A DNA stretch of 64,000 nt from Olsenella sp. An270 (GCF_002159735.1 NZ_NFJF01000002.1:248001-312000); one strand, 5' to 3'; counted from the stretch's first letter, positions 28,538 through 36,443 are shown. The notes: a model not told the origin generated them from the sequence alone. Numbers and translations are program-made.

Positions 28538-29140
28538 ATGAGCTTCCTCGACACGATCAAGGACCGCCTGCGCGGCGGTGGCGACGACTACTACGAGGAC
28601 GACTACTACGACGAGGGCTATGACGACGGCTACGACGACGGCGGCCGCCGCGACGCGGGCTCCGACGGGCACCTGCTCGGCAACACGCCGCGCCCCGAGG
28701 CGGAGAGCGTCTCGGTGTACACGCGCTCGGGCCGCCCGGTGGGCACGCGCGACCAGGGCGTCCCGGCGCGCTCCTACTCCGACCCCACCCCGGTGATGCC
28801 GGTCGTGGGCTACGACAGCGCCCCCCAGGCCCCCGCCGACGTCACCTCCCGCATGGGCTCCGCCCAGCTGCCGCCCTACGTGCTGCGCCCCGTCTCCTAC
28901 GAGGACGTCCAGAGCGTCGTGCGCCGCGTGCGCACCAACCAGCCCGTGGTGGTGGTCTTCCGCAACACCAACATCGAGACCGCCAAGCGCATCCTCGACT
29001 TCTGCTTTGGCTTCTCCTACGGCGTGAACGGCGAGGTCACCGAGCTCGGCGACCGCGTCTTCGCCGTGCTCCCCGCGGGCGTCACGCTCAGCTCCGCCGA
29101 CATCGACAAGCTCGTCGCCGACGGCGACCTCGTCCGCTAG
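28538..29140 (+). CDS. sepF: FtsZ-anchoring protein SepF
   Basis: SepF tethers FtsZ to the membrane and aligns filaments; it replaces FtsA in this lineage. The 200-residue protein has an N-terminal amphipathic helix (MSFLDTIKDRLRG), a strongly acidic Asp/Tyr-rich linker (about 15-37), and the conserved C-terminal domain from about 110 (LRPVSYEDVQSVVRRVRTNQ, then VVFRNTN and RILDFCFGFSYG). AAGGAGGG lies before the ATG at 28538. The Tyr/Asp linker is unusually regular. Confidence 0.95.
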   Translation: MSFLDTIKDRLRGGGDDYYEDDYYDEGYDDGYDDGGRRDAGSDGHLLGNTPRPEAESVSVYTRSGRPVGTRDQGVPARSYSDPTPVMPVVGYDSAPQAPADVTSRMGSAQLPPYVLRPVSYEDVQSVVRRVRTNQPVVVVFRNTNIETAKRILDFCFGFSYGVNGEVTELGDRVFAVLPAGVTLSSADIDKLVADGDLVR

Positions 29141-29150
29141 GCGGCGCGCG

Positions 29151-29963
29151 ATGACCGCCCAGGACATGATGAGCGTTGGCTTCGTCGGCGCGGGGGCGAT
29201 GGGCGGCTCGATCGCCCGCGGCCTGGTCGAGGCCGGCGTCGTCGAGCCGTCCCGCCTGCTCGCGGCCGACAGCGACCCAAGGCGCCTCGAGCCCCTCGCC
29301 TCGCTCGGCGCCCGCACCTACCCCGACGGCGCGGCCCTTCTCGCCGACGACCCCGACGTGCTCGTGCTCGCCGTGAAGCCGCAGGTCCTCGGCGGCGTCA
29401 TGGCGGAGCTCGCACCGCTGGTGGGGGATCGGCTCGTGATCTCGATCGCCGCGGGCGTGACGGTCGCCTCGATCGAGGCCGCGCTGCCGCAGGCCCGCGT
29501 GGTCCGCGTGATGCCCAACCTGCCCGTCCAGGTGCGCTCGGGCGCCACCGCCGTCACGGCGGGCTCGCGTGCGGGCGAGAGGGACGTGGAGGTCGCGTGC
29601 TCGCTCTTCTCGGCAATCGGGTCGGTCGCCGTCATGCGGGAGGACCAGCTCGACGTCGCCGGCGCCGTCTCCGGCTGCGCGCCCGCGTTCTTCTCGCTCT
29701 TCGTCGACGCGCTCACGCGCGCCGGCGTGCTGGAGGGGCTGCCCGCGGCCTGCGCCCGCGAGATGGTGGAGTCCACGATGCGCGGGTGCGCCCAGCAGCT
29801 CCTGAATGAGGGCGTCCACCCGAGGGAATATATGGAGCGCGTGACCTCGCCCGGCGGGACCACCGCGGCGGCCCTCTACGAGCTCGAGGGACCGCTCGTG
29901 GAGGGGACCTACGCGGCGGTCGCGGCGGCACTCGCGCGCACGCGCGAGCTCGCCGAAGGTTAG
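29151..29963 (+). CDS. proC: Pyrroline-5-carboxylate reductase
   Basis: ProC reduces pyrroline-5-carboxylate to proline with NAD(P)H. The 270-residue protein has the Rossmann loop GFVGAGAMGGSIARGL (9-24), VLAVKPQVL, RVMPNLPVQV, and the C-terminal SGCAPAFFSLFVDAL and VTSPGGTT blocks. Its insertion between sepF and yggT is also known in cyanobacteria and actinobacteria. The ATG at 29151 is 10 bp after sepF. Confidence 0.95.
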   Translation: MTAQDMMSVGFVGAGAMGGSIARGLVEAGVVEPSRLLAADSDPRRLEPLASLGARTYPDGAALLADDPDVLVLAVKPQVLGGVMAELAPLVGDRLVISIAAGVTVASIEAALPQARVVRVMPNLPVQVRSGATAVTAGSRAGERDVEVACSLFSAIGSVAVMREDQLDVAGAVSGCAPAFFSLFVDALTRAGVLEGLPAACAREMVESTMRGCAQQLLNEGVHPREYMERVTSPGGTTAAALYELEGPLVEGTYAAVAAALARTRELAEG

Positions 29964-29987
29964 CCCCCGAGGTCCGGAAAGGCAGCA

Positions 29988-30257
29988 ATGGGACTCTACC
30001 AGCTCATCTCGATCGTTCAACGGCTGTTTGACATCTACGGTTGGCTCATCATCGCGTGGTGCCTCATGTCGTGGATCCCGACGACCCCCGGCAGTCTGGT
30101 CGATGACATCCGGGGCGCGATAGGCATGCTGGTCGAGCCCTATCTCAGCCTCTTCAGGAGGTTCATCCCGCCGGTCATGGGCGTGGACTGGTCGCCTGTT
30201 GTGGCGATATTGGTCCTGACCGTCATCGAGCGAATCGTCTACACGATTCTCTTGTAA
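29988..30257 (+). CDS. yggT: YggT/YlmG-family membrane protein
   Basis: This 89-residue protein has two membrane helices (about 5-28 and 66-88) around a short loop with SWIPTTPGS and the GMLVEPYLSLFRRFIPPVMG block that defines the YggT family. Homologues affect septum placement and nucleoid distribution; the exact role is not known. It lies between proC and divIVA, as ylmG does in Bacillus and Streptococcus. Ribosome site GGAAAGG precedes the ATG. Confidence 0.93.
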   Translation: MGLYQLISIVQRLFDIYGWLIIAWCLMSWIPTTPGSLVDDIRGAIGMLVEPYLSLFRRFIPPVMGVDWSPVVAILVLTVIERIVYTILL

Positions 30258-30319
30258 GATTTGTCTTGTCACAGGCGCGCGGGCAGGCCCCGGCGCCGCG
30301 TAAGCGAAAGGGAACAGGA

Positions 30320-30991
30320 ATGGCAATCACACCCGCAGACATCGAACAGCAGACCTTCTCTCCCTCCAAGCACGGCTACGACACCGAGGAGGTCGACGCC
30401 TTCCTCGAGCAGCTCTCCGCCGAGGTCGACGCGATGCTCCAGAAGATCGCCGACCTGAAGGGTCGCCTCACCTCCACCGAGCAGCAGCTCTCCGCCGCCC
30501 AGGCGCAGATCGCCAACCTCGAGGAGCACCCGGTCGCCGCGCCGGCGCCCACGCAGGCCGCCGCGCCCATGCCCGACCTCTCCGCCTCCGAGCGCCAGAT
30601 CTCGCAGGTGCTGATCGTCGCCCAGCAGTCCGCCGACAAGCTCCTCGCCGAGGCCCGCGACAACGCCGACCGCATCCGCAACGAGGCCGACGCCAAGGCC
30701 CGCGAGGTCATCCGCCAGGCCCTCGCCGAGAAGCAGAACGAGCTGGATGAGATCGACCGCCTCAAGGCCTCCCGCGAGGAGTTCCGCGGCGAGTACAAGA
30801 AGCTCCTGCAGCACTTCATGGACGACGCCGAGGCCGTCTTCCCCATGCAGTCGGCCATTGCCAACGTCCCGAGCGGCTCTGCCGGCACCGCCGCCGCCGA
30901 CGCGCCGATCTCCGCGCCCGCTCCCGTCGCGGCGCCGATCCCCGCGCCCGCTCCCGCCGTCAACGACGTCGACTTCAGCGACCTCGACTAG
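30320..30991 (+). CDS. divIVA: Polar/septal coiled-coil protein DivIVA
   Basis: DivIVA senses curved membrane at poles and septa. The 223-residue protein has the N-terminal membrane-binding domain (TPADIEQQTFSPSKHGYDTE), a coiled coil from about 25 to 60, a Pro/Ala linker, a second coiled coil (about 90-175) and an Ala/Pro-rich tail ending VDFSDLD. The ATG at 30320 is chosen for the family start MAITPADIE; AAAGGGA lies 8 nt upstream. The division cluster ends here with a terminator. Confidence 0.94.
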   Translation: MAITPADIEQQTFSPSKHGYDTEEVDAFLEQLSAEVDAMLQKIADLKGRLTSTEQQLSAAQAQIANLEEHPVAAPAPTQAAAPMPDLSASERQISQVLIVAQQSADKLLAEARDNADRIRNEADAKAREVIRQALAEKQNELDEIDRLKASREEFRGEYKKLLQHFMDDAEAVFPMQSAIANVPSGSAGTAAADAPISAPAPVAAPIPAPAPAVNDVDFSDLD

Positions 30992-31015
30992 CGTCGGGCA
31001 ACGTTCGTCGGTCGC

Positions 31016-31050
31016 GACCCCGGGCCCCTCTCGGCCCGGGGTCGTTTCTT
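31016..31050 (+). terminator. Rho-independent terminator after divIVA
   Basis: An 11-bp perfect stem (GACCCCGGGCC at 31016-31026 with GGCCCGGGGTC at 31033-31043), a 6-nt loop and then GTTTCTT. It ends the + strand division operon 25 bp after divIVA. Confidence 0.85.
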
Positions 31051-31090
31051 GTGTCGGGCGGGCGTCCTTCTCGCCTGGCGAATCTAGGAA

Positions 31091-31287
31091 GCGCGGGGCT
31101 TGTCCTGGTCCGTTCTAGGAATTGCCGCTCTTGTACGGCCGGGAGGTCTCTCTGTCGCACACGGGCGCCGATTCCTAGAAGAAACCGTGACAACCCCCGC
31201 GATTCCCGGATTCGACAAGGACAAGCCCTGCGATTCCTAGAAGCCGTACGGACAAACCCGGCGATTCCCGGGGCGTGCGGCCACATG
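31091..31287. repeat. Two-sided 31-bp-pitch repeat array C (between divIVA and rnpB)
   Basis: Left units have CTTGTC/CTTGTA at 31099 and 31130. Right units are at 31158 (degenerate CACACG), 31189, 31220 and 31251, with a possible decayed unit at 31282. Steps are exactly 31 bp with the same 28-bp centre (31130 to 31158) as arrays A and B. GATTCCTAG or GATTCCCGG precedes each right unit. A CCTTCTCGCC word lies on the left flank at 31066-31075. The array fills the gap between the divIVA terminator and the 3' end of rnpB. Confidence 0.85.
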
Positions 31288-31310
31288 CCGCCGATGAGAG
31301 CGTGGAAGGT

Positions 31311-31666
31311 GCGAGGTGGGCCTGTAAGCCGGGTTCTGTCGTGGGCGGCCATTTATCTAGGACGGTCGTCTCCGACCGCCTCAAGCGCGCAACCCGAGCG
31401 CGGTGCGGGCCACACCATGGCGCTCCTATTTGCGTTTGCTCCGGAAGGGGCTTGCCAAGCCGTCGCGTTGCCGCGGCGCTGGTGGTCTCTTACACCACCG
31501 TTTCAGCTTTTCCCTCAACGCCCGAGGGCGCCAGCGGGAGTCTTCTTTTCTGCGGCGCTTTCCGTCGGGTTACCCCGCCCGGCCGTTAGCCGGCTTCCTG
31601 CCCTGGGGAGCCCGGACTTTCCTCATGACGCGCAAGCGCGTCCCGCGGTCGCCTGGCCCACCTCGC
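31311..31666 (-). ncRNA. rnpB: RNase P RNA, bacterial class A
   Basis: Read on the minus strand, the 356-nt RNA begins GCGAGGTGGGCC and ends GGCCCACCTCGC, which pair as helix P1 (31655-31666 with 31311-31322). The conserved core GAGGAAAGTCCGGGCTCC is near the 5' end and ACAGAACCCGGCTTACAGG near the 3' end. It is the catalytic RNA that matures tRNA 5' ends. A TAGAAT -10 box on the minus strand (31679-31674) fits transcription starting at the mapped 5' end. Open reading frames across it are artefacts. Confidence 0.96.
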
Positions 31667-31673
31667 GTGCACG

Positions 31674-31679
31674 ATTCTA
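31674..31679 (-). promoter_or_regulatory. -10 promoter element of rnpB
   Basis: Minus-strand TGGTAGAAT, an extended -10 with TAGAAT, ends 7 bp upstream of the predicted rnpB 5' end at 31666. Confidence 0.65.
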
Positions 31680-31776
31680 CCATGACGACGCGCCGCCCCC
31701 GACTCCTCCGCTTGTTCTACAATACCCATGCGAGAAGAACGGCCGCCCCGCGGCGGCGCATGTGGAAAGGCGTTAC

Positions 31777-32310
31777 GTGGGTCTGTTCGACAAGCTGGGC
31801 CTGTCGCTGCTCGACCGGTCCAGGACCAACCCCAAGCCTGTGCCCACCCCCGAGGACCCCCAGGCAGTGCTCGCCCCGGTGACGGGGCGCCCCATAGCCC
31901 TCGAAGACGTGAGCGATCCCGCCTTCGCGGAGGGCCTGCTCGGCGTCGGCGTGGGCATCCAGCCGGCGGGCGATGTTGCCTACGCGCCCGTCTCCGGCAC
32001 TGTGGAGGCCGACGTCAAGACACGCCACGCCCTGCTCATCAAGGCGGAGAGCGGCGCCGAGGTGCTGCTCCACGTGGGGCTCGACTCCGTCAACCTGCGC
32101 GGGGAGGGCTTCCGCCAGCTCGTGCGCAAGGGCGACGCCGTGCGCGCCGGCCAGCCGGTCCTGGGCTTCGACCGCTCGCTCATGACGAGCCGCGGGCTCG
32201 ACGACACGGTCGTGGTGACCGTCACCAACCCCGACGACTTCGCGAGCGTGGAGGTCTGCTGCGAGGGCGACGTCGCGGCGGGCTCCGCGGTGCTGCGGTG
32301 CGTCTCGTGA
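31777..32310 (+). CDS. PTS glucose-type IIA component (stand-alone)
   Basis: This 177-residue protein is a EIIA-Glc domain, which accepts phosphate from HPr and passes it to an EIIB domain. It shows LAPVTGRPIALEDVSDPAF and the active-site block GAEVLLHVGLDSVNL with the phosphorylated His, followed by the family tail VTVTNPDDFASV. The GTG at 31777 has GGAAAGG 6 nt upstream. TACAAT at 31718-31723 is a good -10, followed by the CGAGAAGAACG leader word. No IIB or IIC domain is nearby, so it may serve several permeases or act in regulation. Confidence 0.9.
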   Translation: MGLFDKLGLSLLDRSRTNPKPVPTPEDPQAVLAPVTGRPIALEDVSDPAFAEGLLGVGVGIQPAGDVAYAPVSGTVEADVKTRHALLIKAESGAEVLLHVGLDSVNLRGEGFRQLVRKGDAVRAGQPVLGFDRSLMTSRGLDDTVVVTVTNPDDFASVEVCCEGDVAAGSAVLRCVS

Positions 32311-32948
32311 CGGGGGAGGGCTACCGCACGCTGCGCGCCGGCGTCGAGGTGACCGGTGAGTTCGAGGACCGGCGTAGCCGCTTCATCGCCCAGCTCAGAC
32401 GCGTGGGGAGCGAGGCGGAGGCCGAGGCCTTCATCGCCGAGGTCCGCGCGCGCCACCATGACGCTCGCCACAACGTCCCCGCCTGGATCCTCGCGGACGG
32501 CCGCGAGCGCTGCTCCGACGACGGCGAGCCCAGCCGCACGAGCGGCATGCCCACGCTTGAGGTGCTGCGCGGCGCCGGCCTTGCGGACGTGTGCTGCGTG
32601 GTGACGCGCTACTTCGGCGGGACGCTGCTCGGACCCGGCGGGCTCGTGCGCGCCTACACCGCGGCGACCCAGGCGGCGGTGGCCGCCGCCGAGAGGGACG
32701 GCGCGATCTGTGAGATGACGCTCGTGTGCCCGGTGACGGTGCAGCTGCCCTACACGCTGTTCGACCGCGTGTCGCGGATGTGCGCGGATGCCGGCGGCCG
32801 CGTGACCGACCAGCTCTTCACCGAGGACGTGCAGCTCACGTGCCTGTTCCGTGCGGGCGACGAGGAGAGGTTCTGCTCGGCCGTGTACGAGCTTGCCGGC
32901 GGCGAGGAGCTTGCCCGTGTCGGCGAGCCGCGCTTTGCGGAGTTCTAG
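32307..32948 (+). CDS. YigZ/IMPACT family protein
   Basis: The 213-residue protein belongs to the UPF0029/IMPACT family (YigZ, YvyE), with an N-terminal RNase PH-like fold and a C-terminal alpha-beta domain. Family blocks are HNVPAWIL, CSDDGEPSRTSGMP, VTRYFGGTLLGPGGLVRAY. The molecular role is unknown; the eukaryotic relative IMPACT modulates Gcn2. The GTG at 32307 overlaps the PTS IIA stop (GTGA), so the two are translationally coupled. Confidence 0.92.
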   Translation: MTGEGYRTLRAGVEVTGEFEDRRSRFIAQLRRVGSEAEAEAFIAEVRARHHDARHNVPAWILADGRERCSDDGEPSRTSGMPTLEVLRGAGLADVCCVVTRYFGGTLLGPGGLVRAYTAATQAAVAAAERDGAICEMTLVCPVTVQLPYTLFDRVSRMCADAGGRVTDQLFTEDVQLTCLFRAGDEERFCSAVYELAGGEELARVGEPRFAEF

Positions 32949-32981
32949 GGCGCCTGGCCCGTCTTGGCCCCGCCTCTTCGT

Positions 32982-33091
32982 CGAGTGTACGAGTTTCTCT
33001 GGCGTCTCTTCTCGCTAGCAATGTAAAACGTTATAAGTTTACGATTTAGAATGAATCAACTGAGCCGTGGCGGGCGAAACTCGTACACTCG
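32982..33091. repeat. Inverted repeat pair upstream of cca (same family as nadK locus)
   Basis: CGAGTGTACGAGTTT at 32982-32996 is repeated inverted at 33077-33091, 80 bp apart. The right arm and flank GGCGAAACTCGTACACTCGG (33073-33092) are identical over 20 bp to 177-196 at the nadK locus. The interior is AT-rich (around 33020-33060), with GTAAAACGTTATAAGTTTAC, unlike the nadK interior. No ORF is supported. Confidence 0.75.
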
Positions 33092-33139
33092 GAGAAGGCG
33101 TGGGCGAAGGCGTCGGCGAAGGCGTGGGAGAAGGAGCGG
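33092..33139. repeat. Four 12-bp tandem repeats in the cca leader
   Basis: GAGAAGGCGTGG, GCGAAGGCGTCG, GCGAAGGCGTGG and GAGAAGGAGCGG follow directly on the right arm of the inverted repeat. A 12-bp unit would be in frame if translated, but no start or homologous protein supports that. Confidence 0.75.
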
Positions 33140-33222
33140 ACGAGGGCGGCGGGCGAGTGCCCGTGCGCCCGTTCCTGCTAGAATCGGGCGAGAAGAACGA
33201 CGCGACGAGGGAGGTGGCTCGC

Positions 33223-34617
33223 ATGGGTACGGACGTCGAGAAGCGCCTGGCGTGCGAGCTGCCCGCCTACGCGCGGCGTGTCCTGGGCGCGCTCGAGGGC
33301 GCGGGCTATGAGGCCTGGGTCGTCGGCGGCTGGGTGCGCGACGCGCTGCTCGGCCGGCCGGGCCATGACGTGGATGTGACCACCTCGGCGCCGTGGCAGG
33401 AGACCGCGTGCGTGCTGCGCGCGGCGGGGATGGCCGTGCACGAGACGGGCACCGACCACGGTACGGTCACCGCCGTCGTGGACGGGCGGCCCGTCGAGAC
33501 CACCACCTACCGCGTCGAGGGGCGCTACTCCGACCGACGCCATCCCGACGAGGTGCGCTTTGTCACGGACGTGCGCGAGGACCTGGCGCGCCGCGACTTC
33601 ACCGTGAACGCGATGGCCTTTCACCCCGAGCGCGGCCTGCTCGATCCCTTTGGTGGCGAGAAGGACCTCGCGGCGCGCGTCATCCGCGCGGTGGGGGAGC
33701 CGCGGCGGCGCTTCGAGGAGGACGCGCTGCGGGTTCTGCGCGCGGTGCGCTTTGCGTGCCGGCTGGGCGCGCGGATCGAGCCCGCAACGCAGGCTGCGCT
33801 CGAGGCCTGCGCCCCAGAGCTCGCGGACATTGCGTCCGAGCGCATCGGCCAGGAGCTGGACGGGATTCTCGCCACGGGGCGCGCCGCGTGGGCGCTGCGC
33901 CACGAGTTTGCCGTGCTCGCGGCCGCCGTGCCCGAGCTCGCGCCGATGGCCGGCTTTGACCAGAAGAGCCCCTATCACGCCCATGACGTGCTCGAGCACA
34001 CGGCGCGCGTCTGCGCGGGTGCGGAGGAGTTCGCGGGCGGTCGTCCGCTGCCGGCGCTGCGCTGGGCGGCGCTTCTGCACGACGTGGCCAAGCCCGCCTG
34101 CTGGAGCGAGGACGTCTCGGGGCGCGGGCACTTCTTCGGGCATCCGGGGGAGGGCGCGCGGGTGACGCGCCGCGTGATGGGCCGCCTGGCGATCCCGGGC
34201 GAGGTGACGCGCGGGGCGGCGGCGCTCGTGCTGCTGCACGACTTCGAGATCCGTGCGAGCGCGCCGTCCATGCGGCGGATGCTCTCCGAGCTGGAGGCGG
34301 CGGCGCCGGGCCAGGCGCGGCCGCTGGCCTTCGCGCTTCTCGACCTCAAGCGCGCCGACGCGGTGGCCAAGGCCCCCGCGTGCATGGGCTACGCCGTCGA
34401 GCTGGACGCCATGAGCGCGGTGCTGCGCCGCGAGCTGGCGGCCGGCGGCGTGTGGCGCGCGCGCGACCTGGCCGTGGGCGGTGCCGACGTGATCGCCGAG
34501 CGCGGCATCGAGCCGGGCCCCGGCGTGGGCATGGTGCTCGCCCAGCTCCTGGAGGCCGTGAAGGCCGGCGAGGTTCCCAACGAGCGCGAGGCCCTTCTCG
34601 CCTGGCTCAGGTGGTAG
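33223..34617 (+). CDS. cca: tRNA nucleotidyltransferase (CCA-adding) with HD domain
   Basis: This 464-residue class II nucleotidyltransferase adds or repairs the tRNA 3' CCA. GGWVRD is at 35-40 and the metal-binding DVD at 49-51, followed by RRDFTVNAMAF and the EEDALRVLRAVRFACRLG block. An HD phosphohydrolase-like domain has HD at 286-287 (LLHDVAKP). The ATG at 33223 is favoured by GGGAGGT upstream and the TAGAAT -10 box near 33179. The tRNA cluster begins 97 bp downstream. Whether it adds CCA or only part cannot be told by eye. Confidence 0.9.
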   Translation: MGTDVEKRLACELPAYARRVLGALEGAGYEAWVVGGWVRDALLGRPGHDVDVTTSAPWQETACVLRAAGMAVHETGTDHGTVTAVVDGRPVETTTYRVEGRYSDRRHPDEVRFVTDVREDLARRDFTVNAMAFHPERGLLDPFGGEKDLAARVIRAVGEPRRRFEEDALRVLRAVRFACRLGARIEPATQAALEACAPELADIASERIGQELDGILATGRAAWALRHEFAVLAAAVPELAPMAGFDQKSPYHAHDVLEHTARVCAGAEEFAGGRPLPALRWAALLHDVAKPACWSEDVSGRGHFFGHPGEGARVTRRVMGRLAIPGEVTRGAAALVLLHDFEIRASAPSMRRMLSELEAAAPGQARPLAFALLDLKRADAVAKAPACMGYAVELDAMSAVLRRELAAGGVWRARDLAVGGADVIAERGIEPGPGVGMVLAQLLEAVKAGEVPNEREALLAWLRW

Positions 34618-34649
34618 CCGCCCCCGCATAACTTCTCCAGAATTTCTGG

Positions 34650-34678
34650 TTGCGCGCGCGGGACGATTCCCGTATAGT
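34650..34678 (+). promoter_or_regulatory. Promoter of the tRNA cluster
   Basis: TTGCGC at 34650-34655 and TATAGT at 34673-34678 with a 17-bp spacer, 36 bp upstream of tRNA-Gln. CCAGAA-T-TTCTGG at 34636-34648 is a small palindrome just before it. Confidence 0.75.
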
Positions 34679-34714
34679 ACTTCCTTGCGCTGAGAGGCGC
34701 ACGAAGTGGCAAAT

Positions 34715-34788
34715 TGGGACTTCGTCTAGTGGTAGGACAGCGGATTCTGGTTCCGTCAACGGGAGTTCGACTCTCTCAGTCCCAGCCA
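34715..34788 (+). tRNA. tRNA-Gln (CTG anticodon)
   Basis: A 74-nt cloverleaf with acceptor arms TGGGACT/AGTCCCA, D-loop AGTGGTAGGA, anticodon loop TTCTGGT (anticodon CTG, reading CAG), T-loop GTTCGACTC and an encoded CCA end (34786-34788). It is the first of three tRNAs in the cluster. Confidence 0.95.
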
Positions 34789-34817
34789 TTTGCCGCTTGC
34801 CTCACAATCGCATATGT

Positions 34818-34894
34818 GGCCCGTTCGTCTAGCGGTTCAGGACGCCGCCCTCTCAAGGCGGAGATCACCAGTTCGAATCTGGTACGGGCTACCA
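34818..34894 (+). tRNA. tRNA-Glu (CTC anticodon), copy 1
   Basis: A 77-nt cloverleaf with acceptor arms GGCCCGT/ACGGGCT (first pair G-U), anticodon stem CCGCC/GGCGG around CTCTCAA (anticodon CTC, reading GAG), T-arm CCAGTTCGAATCTGG and encoded CCA. It is identical to copy 2. Confidence 0.95.
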
Positions 34895-34897
34895 AAT

Positions 34898-34974
34898 GGC
34901 CCGTTCGTCTAGCGGTTCAGGACGCCGCCCTCTCAAGGCGGAGATCACCAGTTCGAATCTGGTACGGGCTACCA
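34898..34974 (+). tRNA. tRNA-Glu (CTC anticodon), copy 2; overlaps the recombinase 3' end
   Basis: Identical to copy 1; the two are exact 80-bp tandem units (34817-34896 and 34897-34976). The serine recombinase on the opposite strand ends at 34917, inside this tRNA, so this copy probably marks the left junction of the island. Confidence 0.95.
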
Positions 34975-36443
34975 AACTGAAATTCGGCGAACTGCCCCTG
35001 AGCTGGGCGTTCGCCGATTTTTTGTGCCGCGGTGACGCCCTTTTCGAGCAGACTCTCGCTCGCGCGCCACGGTATCTCCACACGCAGCACGCCGCGGTCG
35101 TCGATGGTCGCGCGGGAGGCGGCGTGGCGCAGGAGGGCGTCCGGGTCGCGCCGGCAGAGGCGCGTGCGGACCCACTCCGCCATCTCGTCGACCGTGGGGA
35201 CGGCCGTGGCGGCCGCCTCGACCTCGCGCTCGAGCGCCGCGCGCTCCCCGGCGAGCTCCGCCAGGCGCCGGTCGGTCCCGGGCGGCACGACGCCCGCCTC
35301 CACGGCGCGCAGGATGTTGCGCTCGGCGCGGGAGATCTCCGCCAGGCGCCGGCGGGCGCGGCGGACGGCGGGGGAGTCCCCGTCGCTCTCCATGGCCAGG
35401 ACCGCGGCCCGCGCGATCCGCTCGGAGAGGTCGCGGTCGGCGAAGGCCCGGGCGAGGGCGCTCACGGCCGCTTCCTCGACCTCGTCCTTGGGGTAGCGCC
35501 GCTCGTGTCCGCCCCCGGTGGGGACGGAGTAGTAGAGGTAGCGGCGGCCCGAGCAGCCCGTGCCGCTCGTGCCCCGGTACGGGGTCCCGGTCGCGGCGTC
35601 GAACAGCCTCCCGCAGAGGGCGAAGCGGTTCTGTCGCGGCTGGTGGTCCATGAGGGCCTGGACGGCGGAGAAGAGCTCGTCGGGGACGATGCGCGGCATC
35701 CCGCCCTCGACCCTGACTCCGTTGAAGAGGTAGACGCCCCGGTACTTCTCGTTGGTGAGCACACCGCGCAGCGAGTTGGTGGTCCAGGGGTTGCCGCGCG
35801 TGTTGCGCGAGCCGGAGGCGTTGAGCCACTCCACGACGGCCTTCCTGCCCTCGCCGGCGGCGACGCGCTCGAAGGCCTCGAGCACGAGGGGCGCCTCGCC
35901 CTCGTCCACCTCGTAGCGGCCGTCGGCGCCCGTGCGGTAGCCGTAGACGCGCACCCCGTTGGCGAGGCAGCCCTCGGCGTTGCCCATCATGCCGCGCAGC
36001 GTGTTCTGCGCGAGGTTGCGGGAGTAGTACTCGTTGTAGCCGTCGATGACGGCCTCGAGGATCACGCCCTCGGGCCCCTCGGGGATGGACTCCATGGCGG
36101 ACTGGAGCGCAACGCCGCACTCCGCGAGGCGCTTGCGGTAGACGGCGGCGTCGAAGCGGTCGCGCGCGAAGCGGTCGAGCTTGTAGACGAGCACCGTGCC
36201 GAAGTTGCCCGAGCGCGCGTCGGCGACCATGCGCAGGAACTCCGGGCGCTCGTCGCTCGTGCCCGAGAGGGCGCGGTCGGCGTAGGTGGCCACCACGGTG
36301 AGCCCGTGGCCCGCCGCCCAGTCCGAGCACACGCGCACCTGGTCCTCGATGGACTCGTCGCGCTGCTTGTCGGACGAGAAGCGCGCGTAGATCACGCACG
36401 CGGCGCGGTCGGGCTCTGGCGTCCTTCTCTTCTTGCGTGGCAT
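34917..36443 (-). CDS. Large serine recombinase (integrase of the island)
   Basis: The 508-residue protein has an N-terminal resolvase domain (YARFSSDKQRDESIEDQVR near 19-37; Ser23 is the probable nucleophile; DRFARDRFD near 97), a recombinase domain with YRGVYLFNG, and a zinc-ribbon-type region with a single pair of cysteines visible. A C-terminal coiled-coil follows (about 365-425). The final residues (YQIRTGDLRLERAAS) are encoded by the antisense of tRNA-Glu copy 2, a junction product. The ATG at 36443 has AGGCAGGT upstream. It probably integrates the 35-42.7 kb island. Alternative: a decayed transposon resolvase. Confidence 0.88.
   Translation of the reverse strand: MPRKKRRTPEPDRAACVIYARFSSDKQRDESIEDQVRVCSDWAAGHGLTVVATYADRALSGTSDERPEFLRMVADARSGNFGTVLVYKLDRFARDRFDAAVYRKRLAECGVALQSAMESIPEGPEGVILEAVIDGYNEYYSRNLAQNTLRGMMGNAEGCLANGVRVYGYRTGADGRYEVDEGEAPLVLEAFERVAAGEGRKAVVEWLNASGSRNTRGNPWTTNSLRGVLTNEKYRGVYLFNGVRVEGGMPRIVPDELFSAVQALMDHQPRQNRFALCGRLFDAATGTPYRGTSGTGCSGRRYLYYSVPTGGGHERRYPKDEVEEAAVSALARAFADRDLSERIARAAVLAMESDGDSPAVRRARRRLAEISRAERNILRAVEAGVVPPGTDRRLAELAGERAALEREVEAAATAVPTVDEMAEWVRTRLCRRDPDALLRHAASRATIDDRGVLRVEIPWRASESLLEKGVTAAQKIGERPAQGQFAEFQFGSPYQIRTGDLRLERAAS

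Noticed and set aside
31051-31776. Frame extending the PTS IIA protein upstream
   Set aside because: The extension runs through rnpB and array C; the GTG at 31777 has the ribosome site and the family start.
34818-34974. tRNA-Glu copies as pseudogenes
   Set aside because: Both have complete cloverleaf stems, an encoded CCA and a CTC anticodon; only the G-U first pair is unusual.
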